Assembly: GCA_964590225.1 (NCBI GenBank)
Contig: CAZPWS010000009.1
Span: 13,916-77,915, forward strand
Direction of reading: 5' to 3'
DNA: 64,000 nt
From: JAEUSG01 sp964590225
GTDB taxonomy: Bacteria > Fibrobacterota > OXYB2-FULL-49-7 > JAEUSG01
In this document: piece by piece, positions 1 through 9,096 of the stretch
Position numbering within the stretch: position 1 is the stretch's first letter
How the letters are laid out: the number at the start of each line of letters is the position of its first letter
Translations under genes and position numbers: made by a program
The notes under the pieces: generated by a model
Database searches by the model: none
The model's input: only the letters and a program-made list of their open reading frames with translations
What the model was told of the DNA's origin: nothing

Positions 1-207
1 AGAAGTATAGGTGTCGTTTTCAAGATGAAAATTTTCCTGTAGCGCGCAGATTTGCTCCAAGAGTGGTTTACACTCAACTAATTTCGCCCGTGCTGTTACC
101 GTCCTGAATCTTGGGATTCCAATAGATGAAAGAATACCGATAATAACAATAACAATCATGAGCTCTATTAAAGTAAAACCCTTGCTGTTTCTGATTTTTT
201 TAAACAT
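1..207 (-). CDS. Type IV prepilin / major pseudopilin, N-terminal part (cut by window edge)
   Basis: The reverse strand encodes 69 codons from an ATG at 207 to the window edge. The start is a textbook class III prepilin: a short basic leader (MFKKIRNSKG) followed by FTLIELMIVIVIIGILSS. Prepilin peptidase would cut after Gly10, and the mature chain has the Glu at +5 that pilins need for assembly. A hydrophobic helix of about 20 residues follows, ending at a Pro. A GAGGAG ribosome site lies a few bases upstream and overlaps the gspF stop codon, so the two genes are coupled. Whether it is a GspG-like pseudopilin or a PilA-like pilin cannot be told without the C-terminus. Confidence 0.93.
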   Translation of the reverse strand, partial: MFKKIRNSKGFTLIELMIVIVIIGILSSIGIPRFRTVTARAKLVECKPLLEQICALQENFHLENDTYTS

Positions 208-217
208 TATATGCTCC

Positions 218-1282
218 TCATTGAACATTACCTATCATGTCAAACAGAGGCAGATACATCGCAACAAGCAGAGCAGCAACGACTACACCAAGTGCTAAAA
301 TGAGTACAGGCTCAAGTATGGATGTAAGCCGCTCCGCAGAAGCCGCAACATCTGCGTCGTGAAAATCTGCAATTTTATCGAGCATTGCCGGTAGCCGCCC
401 TGTTTCCTCTCCAACTGCAATCATCTGAATGACCATGGGAGGAAATAGTTTTGTCTCTTTTAACAATTTAGCAAGCGAGCCGCCAGAAGCAATGCCTGGT
501 ATGGATGCCCTAATTGCATGCTCTATCGCACTGTTGCCAGTAGTGGCTGAAGTAATTTGCATCGATTCAATAAGCGGAATTCCTGAAGCTGTCAAGGTTC
601 CAAGAGTGGAACAAAAACGGCCAACGGACGATTTCTGGACAATAGCCCCTACTATTGGCAAGGATAGTAGCATCTTATCAATGCGAAGCCTTGCAAAGGA
701 TAATCCATATAAATAAACAAACGCAACGCATAACGAAAAAACGGCAAGGATAATTTCAGGAAAGTGTGACAATGTAAAATCTGAAAGGAATATCACCATT
801 TTTGAAGAGTACGGCAACTCTTTTCCTAAATCGATAAACATTGAACTGAATGTTGGTATAACAAAAGTCATAAGCGCTATTACAACAAATACGGCTATGC
901 AGACGACAACAACTGGATATGCCAGCGAAGATATTACTTTTGCCGTGATTTTTGCCCTTGCTTCAAGATGATATGCTGCCTTACCCATTATTTTATCAAG
1001 TTCTGCCCCATTTTCCGCTACACGCACCATACTAACTATAAACTGTGAGAAAACTCCAGTATTCTGCATCGCCTCTGAAAAAGTTTTACCGCCATCAATA
1101 TCCTGCACCATTTTTAACACATGAGTACGGAGAGGATTACCACCAAGCTGGTCAAGAAAAACCGTCAATGCCTTGCGCAACGGTAATCCAGCGGACAGCA
1201 TGACTTCAAGCTGCCTACAAAAAAGCATTATATCAACAGACCGTGGTCTTCCGAAAATTGAACTAAGGTTTTGTAAAAACAT
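218..1282 (-). CDS. gspF: Type II secretion / type IV pilus inner-membrane platform protein (GspF/PilC)
   Basis: This polytopic inner-membrane protein is the platform that couples the assembly ATPase to pilin polymerisation. Two T2SSF repeats are visible, at about residues 17-140 and 215-342, each followed by hydrophobic segments, and the chain ends in the usual YLPLFDMIG motif. At 354 residues it is slightly shorter than typical PilC (about 400), mostly at the N-terminus. I start it at the ATG at 1282; an in-frame TTG one codon upstream is possible. No good Shine-Dalgarno site is visible. It lies just upstream of the prepilin gene and is divergent from gspE. Confidence 0.93.
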   Translation of the reverse strand: MFLQNLSSIFGRPRSVDIMLFCRQLEVMLSAGLPLRKALTVFLDQLGGNPLRTHVLKMVQDIDGGKTFSEAMQNTGVFSQFIVSMVRVAENGAELDKIMGKAAYHLEARAKITAKVISSLAYPVVVVCIAVFVVIALMTFVIPTFSSMFIDLGKELPYSSKMVIFLSDFTLSHFPEIILAVFSLCVAFVYLYGLSFARLRIDKMLLSLPIVGAIVQKSSVGRFCSTLGTLTASGIPLIESMQITSATTGNSAIEHAIRASIPGIASGGSLAKLLKETKLFPPMVIQMIAVGEETGRLPAMLDKIADFHDADVAASAERLTSILEPVLILALGVVVAALLVAMYLPLFDMIGNVQ

Positions 1283-1339
1283 CAATAATTAATATACGAA
1301 TTAAAGCCCACCAAGCCCTAAATAATCTATCTTTTTAAT

Positions 1340-2830
1340 GTGGATAATAATGGACTTCTAAAACTCTTTTCCAGGCGCCTATTGGAAAAAACGAAATCCT
1401 TTCCAGATATTGGAAAGAAGGATGTGCTTTCTGTTTTAACCACAGAACCTGCTGATTCTGCAGTAGTGGAGAAGCTCGCATTTGCCTCCGATCATGCCAT
1501 TATACCTGTGAAATCTGAAAACGAACAAATTGAACAACTTCTTTCGCAAAATGTCGATTTTACCGGAGAAACTACATCCCGATATGAATCTCTAACTCAG
1601 GAACTCAAAAAAAACAATTTCAACGATATTCTCACAGTTTCTACCGAAGAACTTAAAAAAAGCGGTCAGGCTGAGCCAGTAATAAAAATGGTTGACCTGC
1701 TTCTCGAACAAGCTATAACTTCGGGCGCAAGCGATATTCATATAGAACCATACGAAAATTTTGTTGTGATTCGGAATCGTATTGACGGCTCGCTGATAAA
1801 AAGTGCGGATTTTCCATTATGGATGAACTTACCATTGACATCAAGAATAAAAATCCTTGCGGATATGGATATTGCCGAAAAAAGGCTTCCGCAGGATGGA
1901 AGAATCAAACGAGAATATAACGGCATCCCCATAGATATGCGTGTTTCGACTCTTCCTACCCATTTTGGTGAAAAAACCGTTATTCGAATATTGCGTCATA
2001 CAGACGCGCTTTTCTCTCTCGATCATCTTGGCTTTACCACTGAACAGATCAGCTCAATTGATTCTTTCATTAATCGGCCACAAGGCATGATTTTTGTCAC
2101 GGGGCCAACAGGAAGTGGAAAATCATCCTCACTATTCGCATTTTTAAACCGTATTAAGGGCAAAACCATAAACATAACAACAATCGAAAACCCGATAGAG
2201 ATAAAACTTCCCGGAATAAATCAGGTACAGGTGAATGAAAAGTCTGGACTCACATTTGCGGAAACCCTTCGTTCTATTCTCCGGCAAGATCCCGACATCA
2301 TACTTATTGGTGAGATCCGAGACAACGAAACAGCCTCTATTGCTGTGCGAGCCGCACAAACAGGCCATCTTGTTTTTTCTACGCTGCACACAAATGACGC
2401 TGTTTCTGCTATTACGAGGCTTCGCGACCTTAAGGTAGAGCCATTTCTTATTGCATCGTCTGTAATGCTCGTTCTTGCACAAAGGTTAGTACGAAAGCTT
2501 TGCGTCCATTGCAAGGAAATTTACACGCCGGATGACAATGTCCTTTTCCGCTTTCGGCATGTTTTTGGCTCCTCAGAATTTCCCCAAAGCTATATTGGAC
2601 GGGGATGCAAACTGTGCAATAATACTGGCTACGGCGGAAGAATAGGTATTTTTGAATTTTTGATTATCAACAACCGCATCCGGCAGATGATTATAGAGAA
2701 TAAAAGTGAAACGGAAATTAAGGCTGCGGCTATTTCAGAAAAAATGGCTCCACTTGCGGAAAGTGGTCTTGAAAAAGTTAAAGCTGGTATAACATCAATG
2801 GATGAACTACTTAAAGTTGTCGCGTTCTGA
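1340..2830 (+). CDS. gspE: Type II secretion / type IV pilus assembly ATPase (GspE/PilB)
   Basis: This is the cytoplasmic hexameric ATPase that powers pseudopilin assembly. A poorly conserved N-terminal domain of about 110 residues is followed by the N2 domain (SDIHIEPYE near 135) and the RecA-like core. The core has Walker A GPTGSGKSS at 255-263, an Asp box (DIILIGEIRD) and a His box (STLHTND). A four-cysteine zinc module, C388/C391 and C423/C426, identifies the GspE/PilB branch rather than PilT. The GTG at 1340 starts the gene; the ATG two bases upstream is in a frame that stops at once. Only 57 bp separate it from gspF, so both promoters must lie there. Confidence 0.94.
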   Translation: MDNNGLLKLFSRRLLEKTKSFPDIGKKDVLSVLTTEPADSAVVEKLAFASDHAIIPVKSENEQIEQLLSQNVDFTGETTSRYESLTQELKKNNFNDILTVSTEELKKSGQAEPVIKMVDLLLEQAITSGASDIHIEPYENFVVIRNRIDGSLIKSADFPLWMNLPLTSRIKILADMDIAEKRLPQDGRIKREYNGIPIDMRVSTLPTHFGEKTVIRILRHTDALFSLDHLGFTTEQISSIDSFINRPQGMIFVTGPTGSGKSSSLFAFLNRIKGKTINITTIENPIEIKLPGINQVQVNEKSGLTFAETLRSILRQDPDIILIGEIRDNETASIAVRAAQTGHLVFSTLHTNDAVSAITRLRDLKVEPFLIASSVMLVLAQRLVRKLCVHCKEIYTPDDNVLFRFRHVFGSSEFPQSYIGRGCKLCNNTGYGGRIGIFEFLIINNRIRQMIIENKSETEIKAAAISEKMAPLAESGLEKVKAGITSMDELLKVVAF

Positions 2831-2868
2831 CCATTAGCAGGCAAAGAGTATCAAAGGAGGGTGAATAA

Positions 2869-4725
2869 ATGAAATCAATCAAGTACAGTATCTGTCTTAT
2901 AACTCTGATACTTTCGGGAATTATTACTGGCGCAAGTGTCAACTTCACTGCAACGGCTATAAGGGATGTTGCAAAAGCCTTATCGGTAGCACACAACGCA
3001 AATATTATTGTTGACCATGATATTGACACAAAAGTTACAATTTTTCTTCAAGATGTAGAGTTAAAGCAGATACTTGATGCAATAACAAAGACCTATAGCC
3101 TCTCATGGGTTATCGAGGGTAACATTTACAGAATCAGGAACGCCGTTGAAGAGCAATTTTTTGACATTGTTTTCGAAAATGACACCATAAAACGCCTTGC
3201 GGCCCAGAATGTAAAAGTTCGGGATTTCATTGACGAAGCGAGTCGCCGAATGAACATCTCAATTCTTGCAGATAAAGGTATTAAGGGGAAAATAACTGCC
3301 TCCCTCTCAAACATTTCCTCCCGTGAAGGTCTTAAAGCTTGCTTCGAAGCCAACGGCTTTCTCTTTCAAAAAAAGGGGGAGGTGTTCGTTGTTGAGACCG
3401 ACCCTCGAAAGAGCGACGACACAAAGCTGAAAACTCCGGGAAGCGATACCTACAAGAAATTTTTTATCGAGTTTGACGAAGGTAAAATATCGCTAACTGC
3501 AGCTGGTGCCGACCTCGGTGATTTACTGAAAGGTATTGCACAGGAAACCGGCTGCGCCTACATATTCTACGACAAAATCACCGGTACTGCAGACGCAAGC
3601 CTTTTTTCCCTACCAATTAAAGAGGTAGTTGATCGACTGCTTGCCGGCACACGATATACATACACTTTTGACAATAACATTTTACTCGTTGGTGAGAAAA
3701 ACGCTGCCACGCCTTCGGGCGAAGCTCTCGCAGGTTCCAAACTGATTCATCTTCGCTACATCAAAGCTGAAAACATACCTTCTCTCCTACCGAAAACCGT
3801 TGCCTCATCAAATGTCCAGTTGGTTAAAGAACAAAATGGTATCCTTGTTATGGGAACGCAGATGGTAATAAAGCAAATGGAAGACTTTGTAAAAGAAATT
3901 GACATTCCAACACCACAAGTATCTATTGAGGCGATTATCGTAGAATACTATACGGATTTTATCAAAGATCATGGACTAAAAGCCAAAGTAAAGTCCAATT
4001 CTGACACTTCCAGTGTTGGGGGTGCGCTATTGCCTGGGATCGCATTTTCATTAGGCGGAGCCGTCCTTGAAAAAAATACAGGTTTCCGTTTTGGTTCCAT
4101 CGGTTTACTTCCATCGAACTTTCTTATGACTTTAAAAGCTCTCGAGACCAACAAACTTGCTCAAGTTCTTGCTCGCCCTAAAATTGTAACCCTCAATGGT
4201 TCTAAAGCCAGTATAAATGTTGGAACAAGCATGTATTATAAGATCACAACAGGAAATGTCGAAACACCACTGACACGATTTGAGGAGATCAATTCGGGAA
4301 TAAGACTTGATATAACGCCATGGATTTCCAAAAGTGGGCAAATAACAGCAGATGTTTCCCCTGAAGTAAGCAGCGCCGGCGCACTTAACTTCGAAAATTA
4401 TCCCGATGTTTCACGAAGGAGCATGACAACAACTGTGAGGCTGAATGATGGAGAAACTATTGCTATTGGAGGCCTCATCAAGTCAGAAGATCGAGAAACC
4501 ATCGAACGGGTGCCTATAATAAGCCGTATTCCACTTATTGGATGGTTCTTTCGGTCAACCGTTAATAACAAGATAAAATCTGAACTTGTAGTTTATATCA
4601 CCCCACACATTCTTACTGATAGCGATAATATCGACATCAGTGCAGAACTCAAAAAAATTGAGGCGCGCTCGGTCATATCCAAAGAATCAGTACCAGTTGA
4701 CTCCACGGAAAGCAGCAATGAATGA
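2869..4725 (+). CDS. gspD: Secretin, outer-membrane pore of the secretion/pilus machine (GspD/PilQ)
   Basis: This 618-residue secretin would form the outer-membrane channel. After a signal peptide (to about residue 22) there are three STN-like N-domains, about 28-85, 105-175 and 205-275. A Secretin_N domain follows (about 290-350), then the secretin barrel domain, including VPIISRIPLIGWFF near the C-terminus and SELVVYITPHIL at its end. A very strong AGGAGG site precedes the ATG. It overlaps the next gene by ATGA. No pilotin or GspC gene is nearby. It could equally be called PilQ; the STN-rich N-terminus is closer to that type. Confidence 0.92.
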   Translation: MKSIKYSICLITLILSGIITGASVNFTATAIRDVAKALSVAHNANIIVDHDIDTKVTIFLQDVELKQILDAITKTYSLSWVIEGNIYRIRNAVEEQFFDIVFENDTIKRLAAQNVKVRDFIDEASRRMNISILADKGIKGKITASLSNISSREGLKACFEANGFLFQKKGEVFVVETDPRKSDDTKLKTPGSDTYKKFFIEFDEGKISLTAAGADLGDLLKGIAQETGCAYIFYDKITGTADASLFSLPIKEVVDRLLAGTRYTYTFDNNILLVGEKNAATPSGEALAGSKLIHLRYIKAENIPSLLPKTVASSNVQLVKEQNGILVMGTQMVIKQMEDFVKEIDIPTPQVSIEAIIVEYYTDFIKDHGLKAKVKSNSDTSSVGGALLPGIAFSLGGAVLEKNTGFRFGSIGLLPSNFLMTLKALETNKLAQVLARPKIVTLNGSKASINVGTSMYYKITTGNVETPLTRFEEINSGIRLDITPWISKSGQITADVSPEVSSAGALNFENYPDVSRRSMTTTVRLNDGETIAIGGLIKSEDRETIERVPIISRIPLIGWFFRSTVNNKIKSELVVYITPHILTDSDNIDISAELKKIEARSVISKESVPVDSTESSNE

Positions 4726-6113
4726 CCGACCGAAAAGGTTTCGTTGTTCTTGCTGCCTCTCTACTTATGGCCGTAATGTCAACTTTAGTTCTATCTCTTG
4801 TATCATTAACAATTAAACGATCAACGTTGAGATCCCACCATATCTATGAGCGACAGGCTTTTTATGCCTCCGAGGCGGCTGTCGATCAGATGCTAATGGC
4901 ATTTGGCCGAGGGGAAAGGGCGTGGGGCTTAGGCAGCGCATATTTATCACCTTTGATTCCCTTTACTGAAAATCCAGCAACATATATGTACACACATTTA
5001 AGCATGTATCCTTTTAGCGATTCACTTCGCGGCTATACAAGCTATTATCTAAGTATGCGTGGAGGATTTGTGTTAATCGATGCTATTGGGTGGTTCCGCG
5101 ATTCGTACTCAAGAATTTTGACTGAAATAGGGAGCGAAACAACTGACGATTTGTGTGCTGCTCTTATAATTACTGGTTCAAATACAGTTACAATTCAAGG
5201 CGCGAAAGTTATAGGACCGGTATTTTCCAACGCCCATACAATACCTTCTAATGCATTCCAGAAGATGAAAAACCGACAACATGCAGAAATTACACTTAAC
5301 TCATCATTTTTTAATGAAATGATGAATCAGATTTATAAAAGCTCGCAAGTCAATTCAGGATATAGTGTCAACGGAACCGGACAGCATTATTACAACGACG
5401 ATAACCTCTCCGAACTATCGAAAAACAATTCCATAATACGCCATGGGTCTCCGGTAGTTTTGTCGTCGGAGAACGGAACAATCATCGATGGTCCATTAAT
5501 TATTGAATCTATGTCATCAATACAGGTTTCTGGCAACATCGTCTTAAACAGAGTAACTTTAATCGCACAGGAGGATCTGTCGTGCCTTGACGATATCATA
5601 CTAAACGACTGCACCCTTCTATCCTCTAAGAGGATATTCATCGCCGATCGTGCAAAGGTGAATGGATCTTTTTTTTCCAGAGGATGTTTCGAGATATACG
5701 ATCAGGCAACAGTAATGTCAAACTCTCTTATTTACAACGGAACAGATGAAAGCTACGGAAGAAAAACCGGCATTTCAATTCATGGTATGGTATCGATAAA
5801 CGGAACTGTTATTTTGAATATAAGAGAAGGAATACCCAACATATCAATTGGGCAAAACTGTGTGATAAACGGTCTTGTGTACGCAAGCGGTAGCATTGAC
5901 CTTGAAGGAGTTGTCAACGGCACTGTAATAACAAATATGTTCTTACCAGATACCGTGATAAAGGCCAGTACCGACAGAGACACTGATTCTCTCCAATATA
6001 TTTTCAGGAATGGGACGATCAACTATGGAGCGCTGCCTGAAGATTTCGAAATGCCATATGGAATTGGAAGTCGCGGCAATATCAAGGTTATTTCATGGAA
6101 AACCGAAAAATAA
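4722..6113 (+). CDS. PilX/GspK-like pilin-type protein with a long beta-solenoid-like C-terminal part
   Basis: The N-terminus resembles a PilX or GspK prepilin: a short charged leader (MTDRKG), then FVVLAASLLMAVMSTLVLSL and ERQAFYASEAAVDQ. The +5 residue is not Glu, as is also known for GspK. Residues about 240-420 differ from a normal minor pilin. They are a run of short strands of Val/Ile/Gly/Asn with repeated NGT, SGN and NGLVYASGSI turns, like bactofilin or other beta-solenoid proteins. It overlaps gspD by 4 bp and the next pilin gene by 19 bp, so it belongs to this machine. It may cap the pseudopilus tip. The exact family is unknown to me. Confidence 0.75.
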   Translation: MTDRKGFVVLAASLLMAVMSTLVLSLVSLTIKRSTLRSHHIYERQAFYASEAAVDQMLMAFGRGERAWGLGSAYLSPLIPFTENPATYMYTHLSMYPFSDSLRGYTSYYLSMRGGFVLIDAIGWFRDSYSRILTEIGSETTDDLCAALIITGSNTVTIQGAKVIGPVFSNAHTIPSNAFQKMKNRQHAEITLNSSFFNEMMNQIYKSSQVNSGYSVNGTGQHYYNDDNLSELSKNNSIIRHGSPVVLSSENGTIIDGPLIIESMSSIQVSGNIVLNRVTLIAQEDLSCLDDIILNDCTLLSSKRIFIADRAKVNGSFFSRGCFEIYDQATVMSNSLIYNGTDESYGRKTGISIHGMVSINGTVILNIREGIPNISIGQNCVINGLVYASGSIDLEGVVNGTVITNMFLPDTVIKASTDRDTDSLQYIFRNGTINYGALPEDFEMPYGIGSRGNIKVISWKTEK

Positions 6114-6487
6114 GACTATCAGATTGCAGAGGTTTTACTATTATCGAGGGGCTAATTGCCATCCTGATAATATCGCTTGCGACCGTGCCATGCTATAAGG
6201 CAATTGTTACTGCCCACAAATTTTCTGTTAAACTTGCTGATGACACGGCAATATATTTTGCTGTTTCGAGCGAAATGGAAATTTTAAAGTCCGGCTCTGC
6301 CGCAATCGGTTACGGCTCACGGGATATCATAATTAACAAGAAGGACTACCGTCTTAAGTGGACAATCAAGGAGCGGTTTCCCTACGGCGGAATATATGGG
6401 CAGACGAATAACATTAGAGAAATAACTGTAGCAATTTATAAAAGCAAAAAGGAGCTATTTAAACTTGTCTCGCTATATAGTAAATAA
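6095..6487 (+). CDS. Minor pseudopilin (GspI/PilV-like)
   Basis: The protein is a 130-residue prepilin. Its leader ends in CRG, and the mature chain would begin FTIIEGLIAILIIS, with Glu at +5 and one hydrophobic helix. The rest is short, with charged and aromatic residues but no recognisable domain. Length and order (secretin, large pilin, this, next pilin) fit a GspI or PilV minor pilin that primes or tips the filament. The ATG at 6095 lies inside the previous gene, and the C-terminus overlaps the next start, which indicates translational coupling. Confidence 0.82.
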   Translation: MENRKIRLSDCRGFTIIEGLIAILIISLATVPCYKAIVTAHKFSVKLADDTAIYFAVSSEMEILKSGSAAIGYGSRDIIINKKDYRLKWTIKERFPYGGIYGQTNNIREITVAIYKSKKELFKLVSLYSK

Positions 6488-6920
6488 AAAGCTTCGCGCT
6501 GAAGGATTTATCATTATGGAGCTTGTTGCAGGGCTAATTGTTTCATCCGTGGCAGTTATCCTTTTATTTACTGTTTACTCAATCATAAATAGACAATACA
6601 CCAGCAGTCTTGAAAACTTTCTTGCATGGAATGAGGCCGGCCAGTTTATGATAACAATGGAAAAAACTATTCTTGACTCGCGAAAAATATTGTCTGTTTC
6701 ACCAACCGAACTCACCCTCATTAAGAAAGGAGGACAACAAGAAACTTTTACCTATGATGGCAATAATTTACTAATAGGTAATAAGCCAATTAAAATTGGC
6801 AACCGTAAAATCACCAATGCCTCATTCAAAAAAGGGCAGCGTACCATCTCCTTCTTTTTAGCAGTTTCAAACAAAAATGACACTATTAATTTGTCATTTA
6901 CCGTCATGCGGAGAAATTAA
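6465..6920 (+). CDS. Minor pseudopilin (GspJ/PilW-like)
   Basis: This is a 151-residue prepilin with leader MSRYIVNKKLRAEG and mature start FIIMELVAGLIVSS, again with Glu at +5. The remaining part has the beta-rich look of GspJ, GspH or PilW minor pilins (QQETFTYDGNNLLIGNKPI). It starts with TTG at 6465, supported by an AAGGAG site ten bases upstream that lies inside the previous gene. It is the last gene of the rightward cluster. No terminator is visible after it; the pseudogene at 6973 converges on it. Confidence 0.8.
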   Translation: MSRYIVNKKLRAEGFIIMELVAGLIVSSVAVILLFTVYSIINRQYTSSLENFLAWNEAGQFMITMEKTILDSRKILSVSPTELTLIKKGGQQETFTYDGNNLLIGNKPIKIGNRKITNASFKKGQRTISFFLAVSNKNDTINLSFTVMRRN

Positions 6921-6972
6921 TTCTTCTCCAATTCAAATGCTCTTTTTCTGGGAACCTATCGATCATACCAAT

Positions 6973-7500
6973 TTACCACAGCAGGATAATCTTTCTGACG
7001 ACGCTCTTGCCGTTGCCTTCCATCCGTATCAAGTAAATTCCGGCAGGCTGTTCGTTACTTTTCCAGCGTACGACATTACCTCTAAGATGGGGCACGAGAT
7101 CAACAACGTCCTGTCCAGCAACATTATATACAGACAATTTTTTAACAGATTGCGGTTTGCCAATAGAAATATCAATAAAAGGGCAGAATGGATTGGGAGC
7201 TGCGTGTAATAGGGGGTATTGCCATGCCGTCAGCATTTGCAAGATTTTCATTTTCTGTCGTACCACTGCCGTAAAGCATGACCTTGGTATCGTATGCGAC
7301 AGAATCAATATTGACCCCTTCCTTGGAAATTAGCACCAGATAAGCGCTTTATCTTAGCCATACACGCAAACTGAGTCATACACCCGACCACGATCGTAAG
7401 ATTCCCAGAAGGGATGAAAGACCGAATCAAGCATTTTTCAGTAAAAAACGATACCAAAATCCTTTCGTGCTTCCAAAATTCTCTTTTTTGTATAGATTTT
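6973..7500 (-). pseudogene. Decayed gene ending in a T9SS-type C-terminal sorting domain
   Basis: The stretch 6921-7512 has no intact gene. On the reverse strand its 3' end encodes about 75 residues of a T9SS sorting domain: APNPF, LSVYNVAGQDV, VVRWKSNEQPAGIYLIRM and the usual basic end VVRKIILLW. Upstream the coding sense continues but is broken. ILEARKDFGIVFY, a stop, then FHPFWESYDRGRVYDS run in the same frame as the tail. KAYLVLISKEGVNIDSVAYDT and MLYGSGTTENENLANADG are in another frame. At least two compensating frameshifts (near 7355 and 7205) and stop codons are therefore needed. The 5' part is missing, because plsC ends right next to it. This is a remnant of a secreted protein. Confidence 0.75.
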
Positions 7501-7512
7501 TTTGGGGAAAGA

Positions 7513-8274
7513 CTAAATATTCTTATTTCTACAATGGGCAGACAAAACTATATCTCTCAATAAATTTGTTAACTCACCCTTTTTTGCCACTCCAAAATCT
7601 CGTGTATCTATAGGCGGCAACACGGTAATATGAATTTCTCCGCGCTTAACAACCCATCCATTACCCTCAAGTTTTTGCCGCCCTCCACTTTGCGCAACAG
7701 GAATAATAACCGCGTCAGAGTCGATAGCGGTTCGAACGCTACCCTGCTTGAATTCAGCTACTGTTCCCTCCCTGTTTCTTGTACCTTCAGGGAAGATAAG
7801 GATAGCCCTATCAACAGACTGTTTGTCCACAGTATCAGATAGGGTCGCTTTCGCTTTTCGCATATCTTTCCTGTCGAGAAGCACTCCACCGCTCCTTTTT
7901 ATCCAATAACCAAGGAGTGGTATTTTACCAAGCTCCCGTTTTGCTATAAATCCAACAGGATAAGGTGCAATCGACAGTACGCAGGGAATATCCAGATAAC
8001 TTTCATGATTCGAAACAATAAATACGCGCCGATCTTTGGGTATAAGAGAGAAGTTCTCTTTTCCAACAACAACCAATTTGGTTTTCGACAAAAACATTAT
8101 AAAACTGCCAAAACCGTGGCTCAATCTTAATAAGATTTTGGTTTCGTTTCTACGCAATATCTGTACGCCACAAAATAGCACAACCATTACAACAGCCATG
8201 TAGATAATTATCAGCCCACCGGCAAAAAGGGAATATGGTATTCCTATTAATCTTTTAAACAGTCGATTTTCCAT
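7513..8274 (-). CDS. plsC: 1-acyl-sn-glycerol-3-phosphate acyltransferase (PlsC family)
   Basis: The enzyme transfers an acyl chain to lysophosphatidic acid in phospholipid synthesis at the inner membrane. The 253-residue protein begins with hydrophobic segments (about 8-40). The PlsC core follows with the catalytic HX4D motif NHESYLD and the glycerol-phosphate motif FPEGTRNREG. It starts inside the 3' end of pheA (20 bp overlap) and is probably co-transcribed with it. A second PlsC-type domain lies in the fusion protein at 60832, so this one is likely the general LPA acyltransferase. Confidence 0.88.
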   Translation of the reverse strand: MENRLFKRLIGIPYSLFAGGLIIIYMAVVMVVLFCGVQILRRNETKILLRLSHGFGSFIMFLSKTKLVVVGKENFSLIPKDRRVFIVSNHESYLDIPCVLSIAPYPVGFIAKRELGKIPLLGYWIKRSGGVLLDRKDMRKAKATLSDTVDKQSVDRAILIFPEGTRNREGTVAEFKQGSVRTAIDSDAVIIPVAQSGGRQKLEGNGWVVKRGEIHITVLPPIDTRDFGVAKKGELTNLLRDIVLSAHCRNKNI

Positions 8275-9085
8275 GAGGGTATGAACCCAAAACCTTCATG
8301 AAGGTAGTTATTTCCCGTAAGTGGTCAATGGCCTTTTGTATTGCCGGATTAAACACATCACCCGATAAGTCAAGATAAAAGATGTAGTGCCACGGACTCC
8401 CGTGAATAGGTCTCGATTCAATTTTATAAAGGTCAAGATCCTGAATCGCGAAAACCGAGAGGCTTTTCCAAAGCGATCCTGGCACATTTTTGAGAGCAAA
8501 AACTATTGAAGTTTTGGCATCAGAGGCCGGCTTAACTTTCTTTTTAGAAAGGATGAAAAATCTTGTATAGTTCTTAGCGTCATCTTCTATGCCCTTTGCG
8601 AGAATCTTCATGCCATATTCTTTTGCCGCTATCTCACTTGCTATTGCTGCCGCATCGGGATATTGCTTGTCGCGGATATATTTCACCGCACCGGCAGTGT
8701 CGCCATAAGCATGTTCTTCGACACCCTCAAGCTTCTGTTTGATAAATCGTCTGCACTGTGCAAGCCCCTGAGGATGTGAATATACCCTCTTTATATGACG
8801 AAGCGCTGTTCCTGCATTTACAATAAGATTGTGTTTTACGCGCAGCTTAATTTCTCCGCAAATCCACAACGGATACTCCAGTAATAGATCGTAATTTTGA
8901 TGTATGCTTCCTGCAAGGGAGTTCTCTATAGGTATTATACCGTAATTGGCTTTTCCCTTTAAAACCATTCTAAAAACTTCTTCGAACCCATTTACTGGAA
9001 TTGTTTTAATTTTTTCTCCAAAATACGATAATCCGGCAAGCTCGCTAAAAGCCCCATGCGCGCCCTGAAATGCCAATGTCTTCAT
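8255..9085 (-). CDS. pheA: Prephenate dehydratase (monofunctional, with ACT domain)
   Basis: The enzyme converts prephenate to phenylpyruvate in phenylalanine synthesis. The catalytic domain spans about residues 1-180, with AFQGAHGAFSE, PIENSLAGS and the TRF motif (NYTRFFIL) that carries the catalytic Thr. A regulatory ACT domain follows (about 190-265) with NVPGSL and ESRP, the positions that bind phenylalanine in feedback inhibition. At 276 residues there is no chorismate mutase fusion. The start at 9085 has an AAAGGGA site. Downstream plsC overlaps by 20 bp. Confidence 0.95.
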   Translation of the reverse strand: MKTLAFQGAHGAFSELAGLSYFGEKIKTIPVNGFEEVFRMVLKGKANYGIIPIENSLAGSIHQNYDLLLEYPLWICGEIKLRVKHNLIVNAGTALRHIKRVYSHPQGLAQCRRFIKQKLEGVEEHAYGDTAGAVKYIRDKQYPDAAAIASEIAAKEYGMKILAKGIEDDAKNYTRFFILSKKKVKPASDAKTSIVFALKNVPGSLWKSLSVFAIQDLDLYKIESRPIHGSPWHYIFYLDLSGDVFNPAIQKAIDHLREITTFMKVLGSYPHGKSTV

Positions 9086-9096
9086 TAATTGTCCCT

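Noticed and set aside
429..716. Open frame on the plus strand across gspF
   Set aside because: It is antisense to a well-conserved gspF domain and has no ribosome site or recognisable product.
6877..7209. 110-codon plus-strand frame after the last pilin gene
   Set aside because: It is the complement of the T9SS-type tail on the other strand, whose protein sense is clear.
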